A stretch of 64,000 bases of DNA from an uncultured Lachnospiraceae bacterium. GTDB lineage: Bacteria > Bacillota > Clostridia > Lachnospirales > Lachnospiraceae. Positions 35,366 to 42,585 of the stretch are shown here, one piece after another. The stretch's first letter is position 1; each line of letters opens with the position of its first letter. The stretch spans positions 248,001 to 312,000 of the forward strand of contig CAKRSV010000002.1 of the NCBI GenBank assembly GCA_934401915.1. Direction: 5' to 3'. The notes under the pieces were generated by a model. That model saw only the letters and a list, made by a program, of their open reading frames with translations. It searched no databases and was not told the DNA's origin. The position numbers and the translations under genes were made by a program.

Positions 35366-35416
35366 AAGAGGGATTAGGTTGCGTTGCATCGTGCGGACAA
35401 TTTAATCCCTTTTCAG
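35366..35416 (+). terminator. Intrinsic terminator of ilvE
   Basis: AAGAGGGATTA / TAATCCCTTTT, 10-11 bp stem with a 26-base loop and a T-run. It leaves only about 17 bases to the next start codon. Confidence 0.7.
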
Positions 35417-35432
35417 ATGGAAGGAAAATACC

Positions 35433-36200
35433 ATGACGATAGAAGAGATTCGCAGGAAGTATCCCTACTTATATGAGACGCATCTGCACACCTCGGAGGC
35501 GAGCGCCTGTGCCAGAAATACCGGAGCCGAGATGGCAAGAGCCTGCAAGGAGTACGGCTATGCGGGAATCTTTGTGACAGACCACAACTGGGGAGGCAAT
35601 ACCGCAGTCGACCGTTCCCTGCCGTGGAAGGAATGGGTGGAACGGTTTTGCCTTGGCTTTGAACACGCCCGGGAAGAGGGAGAAAAGCTCGGACTGGACG
35701 TTTTTTTCGGGTATGAGGCGGGCTTTGATGCGACGGAATTTCTGACGTACGGCATCGACAAGGACTGGATGCAGGAACACCCGGAGCTGCGGGAAGCGCC
35801 TCTCGAGGTGCACAACCAGATGGTGCGGGAGGCAGGCGGACTCATTATGCACGCCCATCCTTACCGGGAAGAGTGGTATATCCCGGAGATCCGGCTTTTT
35901 CCGGAGTGTGTGGACGGCGTCGAGGGGATCAATGCGACACATTCCAATTCCCACAGCCAGTCGCACAATGATCCGGCGTTTGACGACCGCGCGGTGGCAT
36001 ACGCCAGAGAGCACGGACTTCCGATGAGCGCCGGATCGGATATGCACACGGTCAATCTTTTTGGCGGAGGGGTGGCGTTTCGCAGACGGCTGACCTCGGG
36101 ACGGGACTATGTGCGGGCGATCAAGGGCGGAGAAGATTATGTACTCACCAACGGAGAAATCTGGTATGATAAGAACGGAAAGGTGATCGCGTCGCCGTGA
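35433..36200 (+). CDS. PHP domain phosphoesterase
   Basis: A 255-residue metal-dependent phosphoesterase of the PHP family. Metal ligands are visible as THLHTSEAS near residue 16, FVTDHNWGG near residue 48, MHAHPYREEW near residue 146 and SAGSDMHTVNLFGG near residue 205. Substrate unknown; PHP proteins act on nucleotides, histidinol phosphate or polyphosphorylated compounds. GATGGAAGGAAAAT precedes the ATG. The next gene's possible GTG start overlaps its stop, but the real foldase start is 36 bases further. Confidence 0.85.
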   Translation: MTIEEIRRKYPYLYETHLHTSEASACARNTGAEMARACKEYGYAGIFVTDHNWGGNTAVDRSLPWKEWVERFCLGFEHAREEGEKLGLDVFFGYEAGFDATEFLTYGIDKDWMQEHPELREAPLEVHNQMVREAGGLIMHAHPYREEWYIPEIRLFPECVDGVEGINATHSNSHSQSHNDPAFDDRAVAYAREHGLPMSAGSDMHTVNLFGGGVAFRRRLTSGRDYVRAIKGGEDYVLTNGEIWYDKNGKVIASP

Positions 36201-36235
36201 CAGGAGATGCGAAGGAAAGACAGGGAGAATACGGA

Positions 36236-37324
36236 ATGCGACAGGCCAGAAAAAGAGAGAGAGGCATAACATACACAAAAAGGGCAGGGATCCTGCTTGC
36301 GGCAGCCCTGATGCTGGGCAGCCTGACGGCTTGCGGCGGATCAGACGGACAGAGTACGAAGGTCGTGCTGACGACCGGTTTTGAAAAGGGAGAGGTCTTC
36401 CGGATCGAGTCGGTGTCCTGCAAGCTGCCGGAGATCATGGTGTATCTCACCAACATCCAGGATCGTTACGAGAGCGTGTACGGTCCGGAAATCTGGAGCG
36501 CTAATGCGGAAGGCGTGACGCTGGAGGACAACGTCAAGGACATTGCGCTGGCGCAGATCGCGCAGATCAAGACCATGAGCCTGATGGCGAGACAGTATGA
36601 GGTGGATCTGACCAAGGAAGAGCAGACCAGGGTAAAAGAGGCGGCAAAGACCTACTTTGATTCGCTCAGTACAGTGGAAAAAGAGAAGCTGGATGTGACG
36701 CAGAAGACGATCGAGGAGCTCTATCAGGAGTTTGCGCTGGCACAGAAGGTCTATGAACATACGATCAAGGACATCAATCCTGAGATCAGCGACGATGAGG
36801 CGCGGACGATCACCGTGCAGCATATTCTGATCAAAACCTACGCCATGGACGGAACCGGACAGAAGATCGAGTACAGCACCAGCGCAAAGCATAAGGCGTA
36901 TCTGGAGGCGAGCGAGATCCTTGCGATGGCGAGAGAGGGCGAGGACTTTGACGAGCTCATCCGCAGATACAGCGAGGACAGTCAGGCGACCTATTCCTTC
37001 GGCAAGGGCGAGATGGATCCGGCTTTTGAGAAGGCGGCTTTTGACCTGGGAAAGGATGAGATCAGCGATGTGGTGGAGACGCAGTATGGCTACCATATCA
37101 TCAAATGCCTGAACACGTTCGACAAAGAGGAGACGGATGCCAACAAGGTGAAGATCGTGGAGCAGCGCCGGAAGGAAGCCTTCGGTCAGGAGTATGACGC
37201 CTTTGTGGCGGGGCTGACCAGAAACCTGAATGAGGAACTCTGGAATAATGTCGCCTTTATCCATGATGAAAATGTGACAACGCAGAGTTTCTTTGAGATA
37301 TACAATCAGTATTTTGGAGAATAG
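36236..37324 (+). CDS. PrsA-like lipoprotein peptidyl-prolyl isomerase
   Basis: A 362-residue exported foldase. Lipoprotein signal: basic start, hydrophobic helix, lipobox LTAC with Cys33. An N-terminal SurA/PrsA-like helical chaperone region (residues about 60-190) is followed by a parvulin rotamase domain (TITVQHILIKTYAMDGTG to YGYHIIKCLNTF) and a helical C-terminal tail. It helps fold secreted proteins outside the membrane. ATG at 36236 follows AGGGAG; the region upstream in frame overlaps the PHP stop. A strong hairpin follows that is also the CIRCE box of htpG. Confidence 0.9.
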   Translation: MRQARKRERGITYTKRAGILLAAALMLGSLTACGGSDGQSTKVVLTTGFEKGEVFRIESVSCKLPEIMVYLTNIQDRYESVYGPEIWSANAEGVTLEDNVKDIALAQIAQIKTMSLMARQYEVDLTKEEQTRVKEAAKTYFDSLSTVEKEKLDVTQKTIEELYQEFALAQKVYEHTIKDINPEISDDEARTITVQHILIKTYAMDGTGQKIEYSTSAKHKAYLEASEILAMAREGEDFDELIRRYSEDSQATYSFGKGEMDPAFEKAAFDLGKDEISDVVETQYGYHIIKCLNTFDKEETDANKVKIVEQRRKEAFGQEYDAFVAGLTRNLNEELWNNVAFIHDENVTTQSFFEIYNQYFGE

Positions 37325-37388
37325 AACCGGTTTATAAAATTTTAATAATTCTGGAAATGTCCATTATTTCAAGGAAAACAGAGGTTTG

Positions 37389-37421
37389 TTAGCACTCATT
37401 GAGAATGAGTGCTAATTTTTT
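37389..37421 (+). promoter_or_regulatory. CIRCE operator (HrcA site), also a terminator-like hairpin
   Basis: TTAGCACTC (37389-37397), nine bases, GAGTGCTAA (37407-37415): an exact match to the CIRCE element bound by the heat-shock repressor HrcA. The spacer ATT-GAG-AAT is itself symmetric, so the RNA can form a 12-bp perfect stem with a GAG loop, followed by TTTTTTC. It sits just upstream of the htpG promoter and 65 bases after the PrsA-like gene, and can therefore serve both as operator and as intrinsic terminator. Confidence 0.9.
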
Positions 37422-37422
37422 C

Positions 37423-37451
37423 TTGACTTCTTTTTTCAGAGGGATTACACT
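37423..37451 (+). promoter_or_regulatory. Putative htpG promoter
   Basis: TTGACT (37423-37428), 17-base spacer, TACACT (37446-37451), eight bases after the CIRCE box. An upstream promoter would make CIRCE part of the leader; the sequence allows both readings. Confidence 0.5.
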
Positions 37452-37543
37452 GATTTTTAGAAGGTTTGGAGAGTCTGAACTTCGATTGAAACGAATAAAA
37501 ATAAAATTGCTGATTTGCAGATATAAGAAAGGAATGTGATAGT

Positions 37544-39613
37544 ATGGCAGCAAAACATGGCAGTTTGTCGATCAACAGCGACAATATTTTTCCGATCATC
37601 AAAAAGTGGTTGTACTCGGATCATGACATCTTTTTCCGGGAGCTGATCTCGAATGGGTGCGATGCGATCACCAAGCTGAAGAAGCTGGATATGATGGGCG
37701 AGTATACCTTGCCGGACGACTACAAGGCAAAGATCCAGGTGATCGTCAATCCGGAGAAAAAGACGCTGAAGTTTATCGATAACGGTATCGGAATGACGGA
37801 GGACGAGGTCGAGGAGTACATCAACCAGATCGCCTTTTCCGGGGCAACCGATTTCTTTGAAAAATATAAGGATAAGACCAACGAGGATCAGATCATAGGT
37901 CATTTCGGACTGGGCTTTTACTCTGCTTTTATGGTAGCGGACGAGGTACATATCGATACCCTGTCCTACAAAGAGGGAGCAAAGCCGGTACACTGGGAAT
38001 GTGACGGCGGCACCGAGTTCGATATGGAGGAAGGCAGCCGCACCGAGGTCGGAACCGAGATCACGCTGTTTATCAACGAGGATTGTCTGGAGTTCTGCAA
38101 TGAGTACAAGGCGAGAGAGGTCATCAAGAAGTACTGTTCCTTCATGCCGACCGAGATCTATCTGTCCAAGGCTGACACGACCGAGACGCAGATCATCAAA
38201 GCAGACGAGAAGCTGGATACCGATGAGGTCGTAGAGGAGATCAAGAAGGAAAAAGAAGAGGACGAGCAGAAGCTGAAGATCAGGAAACGTCCGGAGCTTC
38301 TGAACGAGACACAGCCTTTGTGGACAAAGCATCCGAACGAGTGTACCAGAGAGGAGTATCTGGAGTTTTACCGCAAGGTATTCCAGGATTACAAGGAGCC
38401 GCTGTTCTGGATCCATCTGAACATGGATTATCCTTTCAATATGAAGGGAATCCTGTATTTCCCGAAGATCAATATGGAGTATGAGTCCATTGAAGGAACG
38501 ATCAAGCTCTACAACAATCAGGTATTTATCGCGGATAATATCAAGGAAGTGATCCCGGAATTCCTGCTGCTCTTAAAGGGTGTGATCGACTGTCCGGATC
38601 TGCCGCTGAACGTATCGCGTAGCGCGCTTCAGAACGACGGATTTGTGAAGAAGATCAGCGAATATATCACCAAGAAGGTAGCAGACAAGCTCTCCGGCAT
38701 GTGCAAGACGGAGAAAGAGGAGTATCAGAAATACTGGGACGACATCAGCCCGTTCATCAAGTTCGGCTGTCTGAAGGATGACAAGTTCTGCGAAAAGATG
38801 ACAGACTATATCCTCTTCAAGAATCTGGAGGGTGAATATATGACGCTGCCGGAGTGTCTGGAAGTCAACAAGGTAGACCCGGACGAGGCAGAGAACGCGA
38901 CCGACGAGAATGGAGAGAAGGTTGAGGCAGAGGTTGTAGAGGAAGATAAGACCGATGCGGACGCCGAAGAAGGAAGCGAAGAAGAAAAGAAAGAGAAAGT
39001 CATCTACTATGTGACGGATGAGAAGCAGCAGAGCCAGTACATCAATATGTTCAAGGCGGCAAAGATGGATGCAGTCATCCTGAACCACAATATCGACCAG
39101 CCGTTTGTATCGCAGCTTGAGGCAAAGAACGAAGGGATCAAGTTCCAGAGGATCGACGCCGATCTGACGGACGTCTTTAAGTCCAAGACCTCCAAGAAGG
39201 CAGAGAAAGAGATGGAGGAACAGGCAGAGGCGATATCCAAGCTGATGCAGAAGGCACTCAAGAAGGATTCGATCAAGGTAAAGATCGAGAAACTTAAGAA
39301 TAAGAAGATCTCCTCCATGATCACACTGTCCGAGGAATCCCGCAGGATGCAGGATATGATGAAGATGTACTCCATGCAGGGTATGGGCGGCATGGATATG
39401 GGTATGTTCGGCAAAGAGGGCGAGACGCTCGTGCTGAATGCAAACCATCCCCTGGTACAGTATGTCGTTGAGCATCAGGACGGCGACAACGTGAAGATGA
39501 TCTGCGAGCAGCTCTACGATCTGGCGCTGTTGCAGCAGGGACCGCTTGAGCCGGAGGCTATGACAAAGTTTGTGGCAAGAAGCAATGATATTATGATGCT
39601 GCTGACGAAGTAA
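37544..39613 (+). CDS. htpG: Molecular chaperone HtpG (Hsp90)
   Basis: A 689-residue ATP-dependent chaperone. N-terminal GHKL ATPase with FFRELISNGCDAITKL (N box), FIDNGIGMTEDEV and GHFGLGFYSAFMVAD; middle domain with LYFPKINMEYESIEG-like region and SRSALQNDGFVKKI; C-terminal dimerisation domain ending in NDIMMLLTK. Two acidic stretches stand out: a short charged linker near residues 225-245 (EEIKKEKEEDEQK) and a roughly 35-residue Asp/Glu insertion near residues 450-485. RBS AGAAAGGAATG. Expression is expected to be heat-induced through HrcA. Confidence 0.96.
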   Translation: MAAKHGSLSINSDNIFPIIKKWLYSDHDIFFRELISNGCDAITKLKKLDMMGEYTLPDDYKAKIQVIVNPEKKTLKFIDNGIGMTEDEVEEYINQIAFSGATDFFEKYKDKTNEDQIIGHFGLGFYSAFMVADEVHIDTLSYKEGAKPVHWECDGGTEFDMEEGSRTEVGTEITLFINEDCLEFCNEYKAREVIKKYCSFMPTEIYLSKADTTETQIIKADEKLDTDEVVEEIKKEKEEDEQKLKIRKRPELLNETQPLWTKHPNECTREEYLEFYRKVFQDYKEPLFWIHLNMDYPFNMKGILYFPKINMEYESIEGTIKLYNNQVFIADNIKEVIPEFLLLLKGVIDCPDLPLNVSRSALQNDGFVKKISEYITKKVADKLSGMCKTEKEEYQKYWDDISPFIKFGCLKDDKFCEKMTDYILFKNLEGEYMTLPECLEVNKVDPDEAENATDENGEKVEAEVVEEDKTDADAEEGSEEEKKEKVIYYVTDEKQQSQYINMFKAAKMDAVILNHNIDQPFVSQLEAKNEGIKFQRIDADLTDVFKSKTSKKAEKEMEEQAEAISKLMQKALKKDSIKVKIEKLKNKKISSMITLSEESRRMQDMMKMYSMQGMGGMDMGMFGKEGETLVLNANHPLVQYVVEHQDGDNVKMICEQLYDLALLQQGPLEPEAMTKFVARSNDIMMLLTK

Positions 39614-39642
39614 AAAAAGAGAAATTTCAGATAAGAAGAGAG

Positions 39643-39680
39643 AAAGGGCTGCCGCACAGATGTGCGGCAGTCCCCTTTTG
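39643..39680. terminator. Bidirectional terminator after htpG
   Basis: AAGGGCTGCCGCACA and TGTGCGGCAGTCCCCTT form a GC-rich stem (10 bp perfect plus GGG/CCC after a small bulge) with a two-base loop, then TTTTGTC. The opposite side has an A-run and can end the minus-strand permease gene. Confidence 0.8.
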
Positions 39681-39703
39681 TCTATGTTATGGTATATATT
39701 ATG

Positions 39704-40375
39704 TTACCGCATTGCACGCTTGATCGACTGCTGGAAGACCATCTGGGAGAGCTTCTGGCGGTAGAAAAGCGCAGAGATCAGATAGGAAACGCCCGCGCCC
39801 CCAAGCACCAACACATAGGAGATCACGATGGTCAGCGGCAGGCTGTTGCAGACGCCGGTCATAAAGGACAGGGTGCTGGATACAAAACTGAACGGTACCA
39901 CTGCGATGACCAAAAGGATTGTCGCAAGAACAATATGTTTGTAGCAGAACCCGAAATAGCACTGTGTCAAAAACAGAAGGGCGCTGAGTTGTAAGAGGTA
40001 CTGCGTCTGCATGATGAAGTTGTCGGCAGCGCTCTGACCGTTTACGCCTGTGTAGATAAAGCTGACATGCAGAAAGACAACGATCGTAAAGGCAATCAGC
40101 ATAAGCGGTACCACGACCAGATAGGGAAAAACAAGCTGGACCTTTCGTTTGTATCCGGATGACTGGACCAGCGTGGAGACGTCCAGCGAGATGATAAGCT
40201 GAAAGATCATAAAAACGGAGAGAACGATATAGAATCCGCCCACATAGGTTTCACCCTTGGAGAAAAAGTCGACGACAATCCCGATAACGCCAGACAACAG
40301 TCCCATAGAGACTTCCAGCTTGTAGGACAGACCGTATCGGATCAGTTTAAAGGCTAATTTAAAATCTTGTATCAT
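39704..40375 (-). CDS. ABC transporter membrane protein (second permease)
   Basis: A 223-residue membrane protein with five to six hydrophobic segments, last gene of a GntR-ATPase-permease-permease operon. No soluble domain, signal peptide or known motif; it is placed as a permease by context and topology only. The N-terminal DFKLAFKLIRYGLSYKLEVS is an amphipathic region before the first helix. The start at 40375 follows AGAGGA; reading further up only adds 18 codons without a ribosome site. Related two-permease systems of GntR/YtrA-type operons are linked to cell-envelope stress, which is an analogy, not evidence. Confidence 0.75.
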   Translation of the reverse strand: MIQDFKLAFKLIRYGLSYKLEVSMGLLSGVIGIVVDFFSKGETYVGGFYIVLSVFMIFQLIISLDVSTLVQSSGYKRKVQLVFPYLVVVPLMLIAFTIVVFLHVSFIYTGVNGQSAADNFIMQTQYLLQLSALLFLTQCYFGFCYKHIVLATILLVIAVVPFSFVSSTLSFMTGVCNSLPLTIVISYVLVLGGAGVSYLISALFYRQKLSQMVFQQSIKRAMR

Positions 40376-40406
40376 AATAATCCTCTTTTCTAATATGGTT
40401 GAATGG

Positions 40407-41057
40407 TTAATTGTAAAAACTGTGGTCATAGCGGTATAGAACGTGCTTTACCGTGCCCCATGTGACTGCGACGCCCAGCAGGACAAACAGGACGGTGAGC
40501 AGGCAAAGGTCCTGTGCTCCATACGTGTCATTGTTCTGGCAGATGAAAAGGAGCAGCAGCTCCAGAGCCAGCGTAAGGACGTAGGATGCCAGCGAATAGG
40601 GAATGAGCGACCCCAGGTATCGCAGCCCGTTCAAAAACAGTGTCTCTGCGGTGTAGATGAGGGCAACGCTCATAGCGGCATACCAAAGATAGATGGTGAC
40701 GGCTTCCGGTTCTACATATGAAAAGGAAAGCGCCGTCACAAGCACCCCCAGGACGACGATCCCAGCAAGCCGGCGGAGCTGATCCAGAAGGACGCCCCTG
40801 CGCAGCAGTACCCGGCCGGAAGGCGATAGCTTCAAGATCCCGTAATTCGTCTGCCGCGAGGTGATCCCGTTAAAAACATAAAAATCAAACAGAAAATCCG
40901 GGATCAGGAAGGTCGCCGCCAAAAAGCAAAGGTTGACTGCGCCGTAGATATTTCCCAACATACGCTGCAGAAGCACGGCAAGAATTATAGCGACCGGTAT
41001 CAGAAGCCTGACGACGAATGGATAAAAGGTTTTGTAAGTTTTCATCATGTTTTTCAT
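40407..41057 (-). CDS. ABC transporter membrane protein (first permease)
   Basis: A 216-residue hydrophobic protein with six predicted membrane segments; no charged soluble domain. The sequence between helices 2 and 3 (GITSRQTNYGILKLSPSGRVLLRRGVLLDQ) is a cytoplasmic loop that may contact the ATPase, as the coupling helix does in ABC-2-type permeases. Upstream ATPase gene is 21 bases away and the second permease 31 bases downstream, so they are co-translated. Start chosen at 41057 (GGAG six to seven bases upstream); ATGs four and five codons later remain possible. Low sequence conservation, substrate unknown. Confidence 0.75.
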   Translation of the reverse strand: MKNMMKTYKTFYPFVVRLLIPVAIILAVLLQRMLGNIYGAVNLCFLAATFLIPDFLFDFYVFNGITSRQTNYGILKLSPSGRVLLRRGVLLDQLRRLAGIVVLGVLVTALSFSYVEPEAVTIYLWYAAMSVALIYTAETLFLNGLRYLGSLIPYSLASYVLTLALELLLLFICQNNDTYGAQDLCLLTVLFVLLGVAVTWGTVKHVLYRYDHSFYN

Positions 41058-41078
41058 AAGACACTCCATTCCTGCCTC

Positions 41079-41981
41079 TTAGCGAAGGACCGTATTGTTT
41101 TTCATAACAGCGATGGCAATCTGGGAGAGGGAAGGACATTCCGTGGAGATGTCAAGGCCTGCCAGCTCGTCAAGGCGCTCTGCCAGACAAAGTCCTTCAA
41201 AACCGTAGTTGTTGGAAGAGAAGCTGTACAGTACCTTCCGGGCGGCTTCCGCATCCTTGCTCTCTCCCTTTATGACGATGTATTTTTCTTTGAGATCTTC
41301 GACGAAGCCCTGTTCCACGATCTCTCCGTGCTCGATAATGATGGCGTAGTCCGTGACGGCCTCCATATCCGCAATATTGTGTGTGGAAAAGATCACAGAC
41401 CGCTCGCCCTCTGCTGAAGCAAGGTAGCTGCGGATGATGTCGCAGAGCTTGTCGCGCATCAGCGGGTCGAGAGGGGAGGCCGGTTCGTCCAGAATCAGTA
41501 GATCCGTCTGTCTGGAAAGAACGCCTGCGAGCATCAGCTTGGTGCGGTTGCCGTCGGAAAGGGCGCTCACCTTTTTGTTCTGCTCAAAGGCGGTGTCCTT
41601 TGTGATGGCAAGCTCGCTGCAAAGCTCGTCGTAGCGGCGACTGTCGAAGTCTGCAAAGAGCAGTTCCTGAACCTCTCTTGCCTGCTTCAGCGTCCACTGT
41701 GGCAGGTAGTACAATCCGGTTCCCGTGTAGCCGATACGTTCCTTGACCGCAGGATCCTTTTCCAGCTCGGTGTTTGAATATTTTCCAAAATAGGTAAAAG
41801 ATCCTTTGTAGTCCAGCTTAATGCCGACCATCATATCGATCAGCGTCGTTTTTCCGGCCCCGTTCTCACCGATCAGAGCGGTGGAAAAACCCTTGGGGAT
41901 CTCAAGAGCCGGTATATTCAGGTTAAAGTCCTTATATTTCTTGTTCAGATCTCTTCCCGAGATCACGCTTTCATAATTCAT
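41079..41981 (-). CDS. ABC transporter ATP-binding protein
   Basis: A 300-residue ATPase with Walker A GENGAGKTT near residue 38, Walker B LLILDEPASPLDP and H-loop FSTHNIADME. The signature reads LSDGNRTKL instead of LSGGQ, as in other YtrB/EcsA-type exporters acting with ABC-2 permeases, so it is a divergent but probably active form. A C-terminal extension of about 70 residues (from VEDLKEKYIVIKG) follows the ATPase core. RBS GGAGGAGATAG. Sits between the GntR regulator (27 bases upstream) and the first permease. Confidence 0.92.
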   Translation of the reverse strand: MNYESVISGRDLNKKYKDFNLNIPALEIPKGFSTALIGENGAGKTTLIDMMVGIKLDYKGSFTYFGKYSNTELEKDPAVKERIGYTGTGLYYLPQWTLKQAREVQELLFADFDSRRYDELCSELAITKDTAFEQNKKVSALSDGNRTKLMLAGVLSRQTDLLILDEPASPLDPLMRDKLCDIIRSYLASAEGERSVIFSTHNIADMEAVTDYAIIIEHGEIVEQGFVEDLKEKYIVIKGESKDAEAARKVLYSFSSNNYGFEGLCLAERLDELAGLDISTECPSLSQIAIAVMKNNTVLR

Positions 41982-42008
41982 TTCTATCTCCTCCGTAAAT
42001 TGAAGTTG

Positions 42009-42389
42009 TTATTCGCCTTCTTCGTCCAACGACAGAAGGGTTTGCAGGGTTTCCATCAACGCTTCCTTGCTGAGCCCGGCGATCCTGGCCGACTGGATGG
42101 CGAGCAGAAGGGCGTCCTCCACTTTTCGCAGATGCTGTTCGACCAGCATGTCCGAGTCCTGGGCGTTGACATAGTAGCCTTTTCCCTGAACGGCGGTCAC
42201 CAGCCCCTCCTCGGCAAGCTGTTCATATGCCTTCATGGTTGTGATGACGCTGATCTTGAGCTCCTTGGCAAGTCCGCGGATGGACGGCAGATAGTCGCCC
42301 TGTGCGTACTTTCCCGCCAGGATGTCCGCCCGGAAGCTCTCAGCGATCTGCTGGTAGATGGGAACTCCGGAATTTTGCAGTATTTTCAT
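42009..42389 (-). CDS. GntR family regulator (YtrA subfamily)
   Basis: A 126-residue repressor consisting almost only of the winged helix: PIYQQIAESFRADILAGKYA, then LPSIRGLAKELKISVITTMK and AYEQLAEEGLVTAVQGKGYY, then a short helical tail of about 50 residues that would form the dimer. This is the layout of the YtrA subgroup of GntR, which senses cell-wall stress in Bacillus. It begins a minus-strand operon with ATPase and two permeases. A promoter with an overlapping perfect inverted repeat lies 85-120 bases upstream, pointing to autorepression. Confidence 0.93.
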   Translation of the reverse strand: MKILQNSGVPIYQQIAESFRADILAGKYAQGDYLPSIRGLAKELKISVITTMKAYEQLAEEGLVTAVQGKGYYVNAQDSDMLVEQHLRKVEDALLLAIQSARIAGLSKEALMETLQTLLSLDEEGE

Positions 42390-42423
42390 GGTTGATCCTC
42401 ATTTCTATGCGCGCGCCCCGCTG

Positions 42424-42454
42424 TTCCTGTTTCCGAAAAGACGGAATGCAGGAA
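42424..42454 (-). other. Leader hairpin of the GntR operon
   Basis: TTCCTG with CAGGAA and TTCCG with CGGAA form a bulged stem in the 5' leader of the GntR mRNA, 35-65 bases before its start codon. Role unknown. Confidence 0.4.
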
Positions 42455-42473
42455 CAACAGGAATTAACTGTTT

Positions 42474-42510
42474 ATATGTTATATATACACCTATAACATA
42501 TGCGTGTCAA
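42474..42510 (-). promoter_or_regulatory. GntR promoter with overlapping operator
   Basis: Minus-strand promoter: TTGACA (42510-42505), 17-base spacer, TATATA (42487-42482). It contains a perfect 10-bp inverted repeat, ATATGTTATA (42474-42483) and TATAACATAT (42492-42501), with an 8-base spacer, covering the spacer and the -10. This is where an autorepressor such as the adjacent YtrA-type GntR should bind; the sequence is not the classical YtrA motif. Confidence 0.7.
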
Positions 42511-42585
42511 CACCTTTTTATAACGGATCAGAGATTTTTTGCTGTATCTGACAGCCGGTTTTCTGCGCAAAGCCATAAAAGAGGT

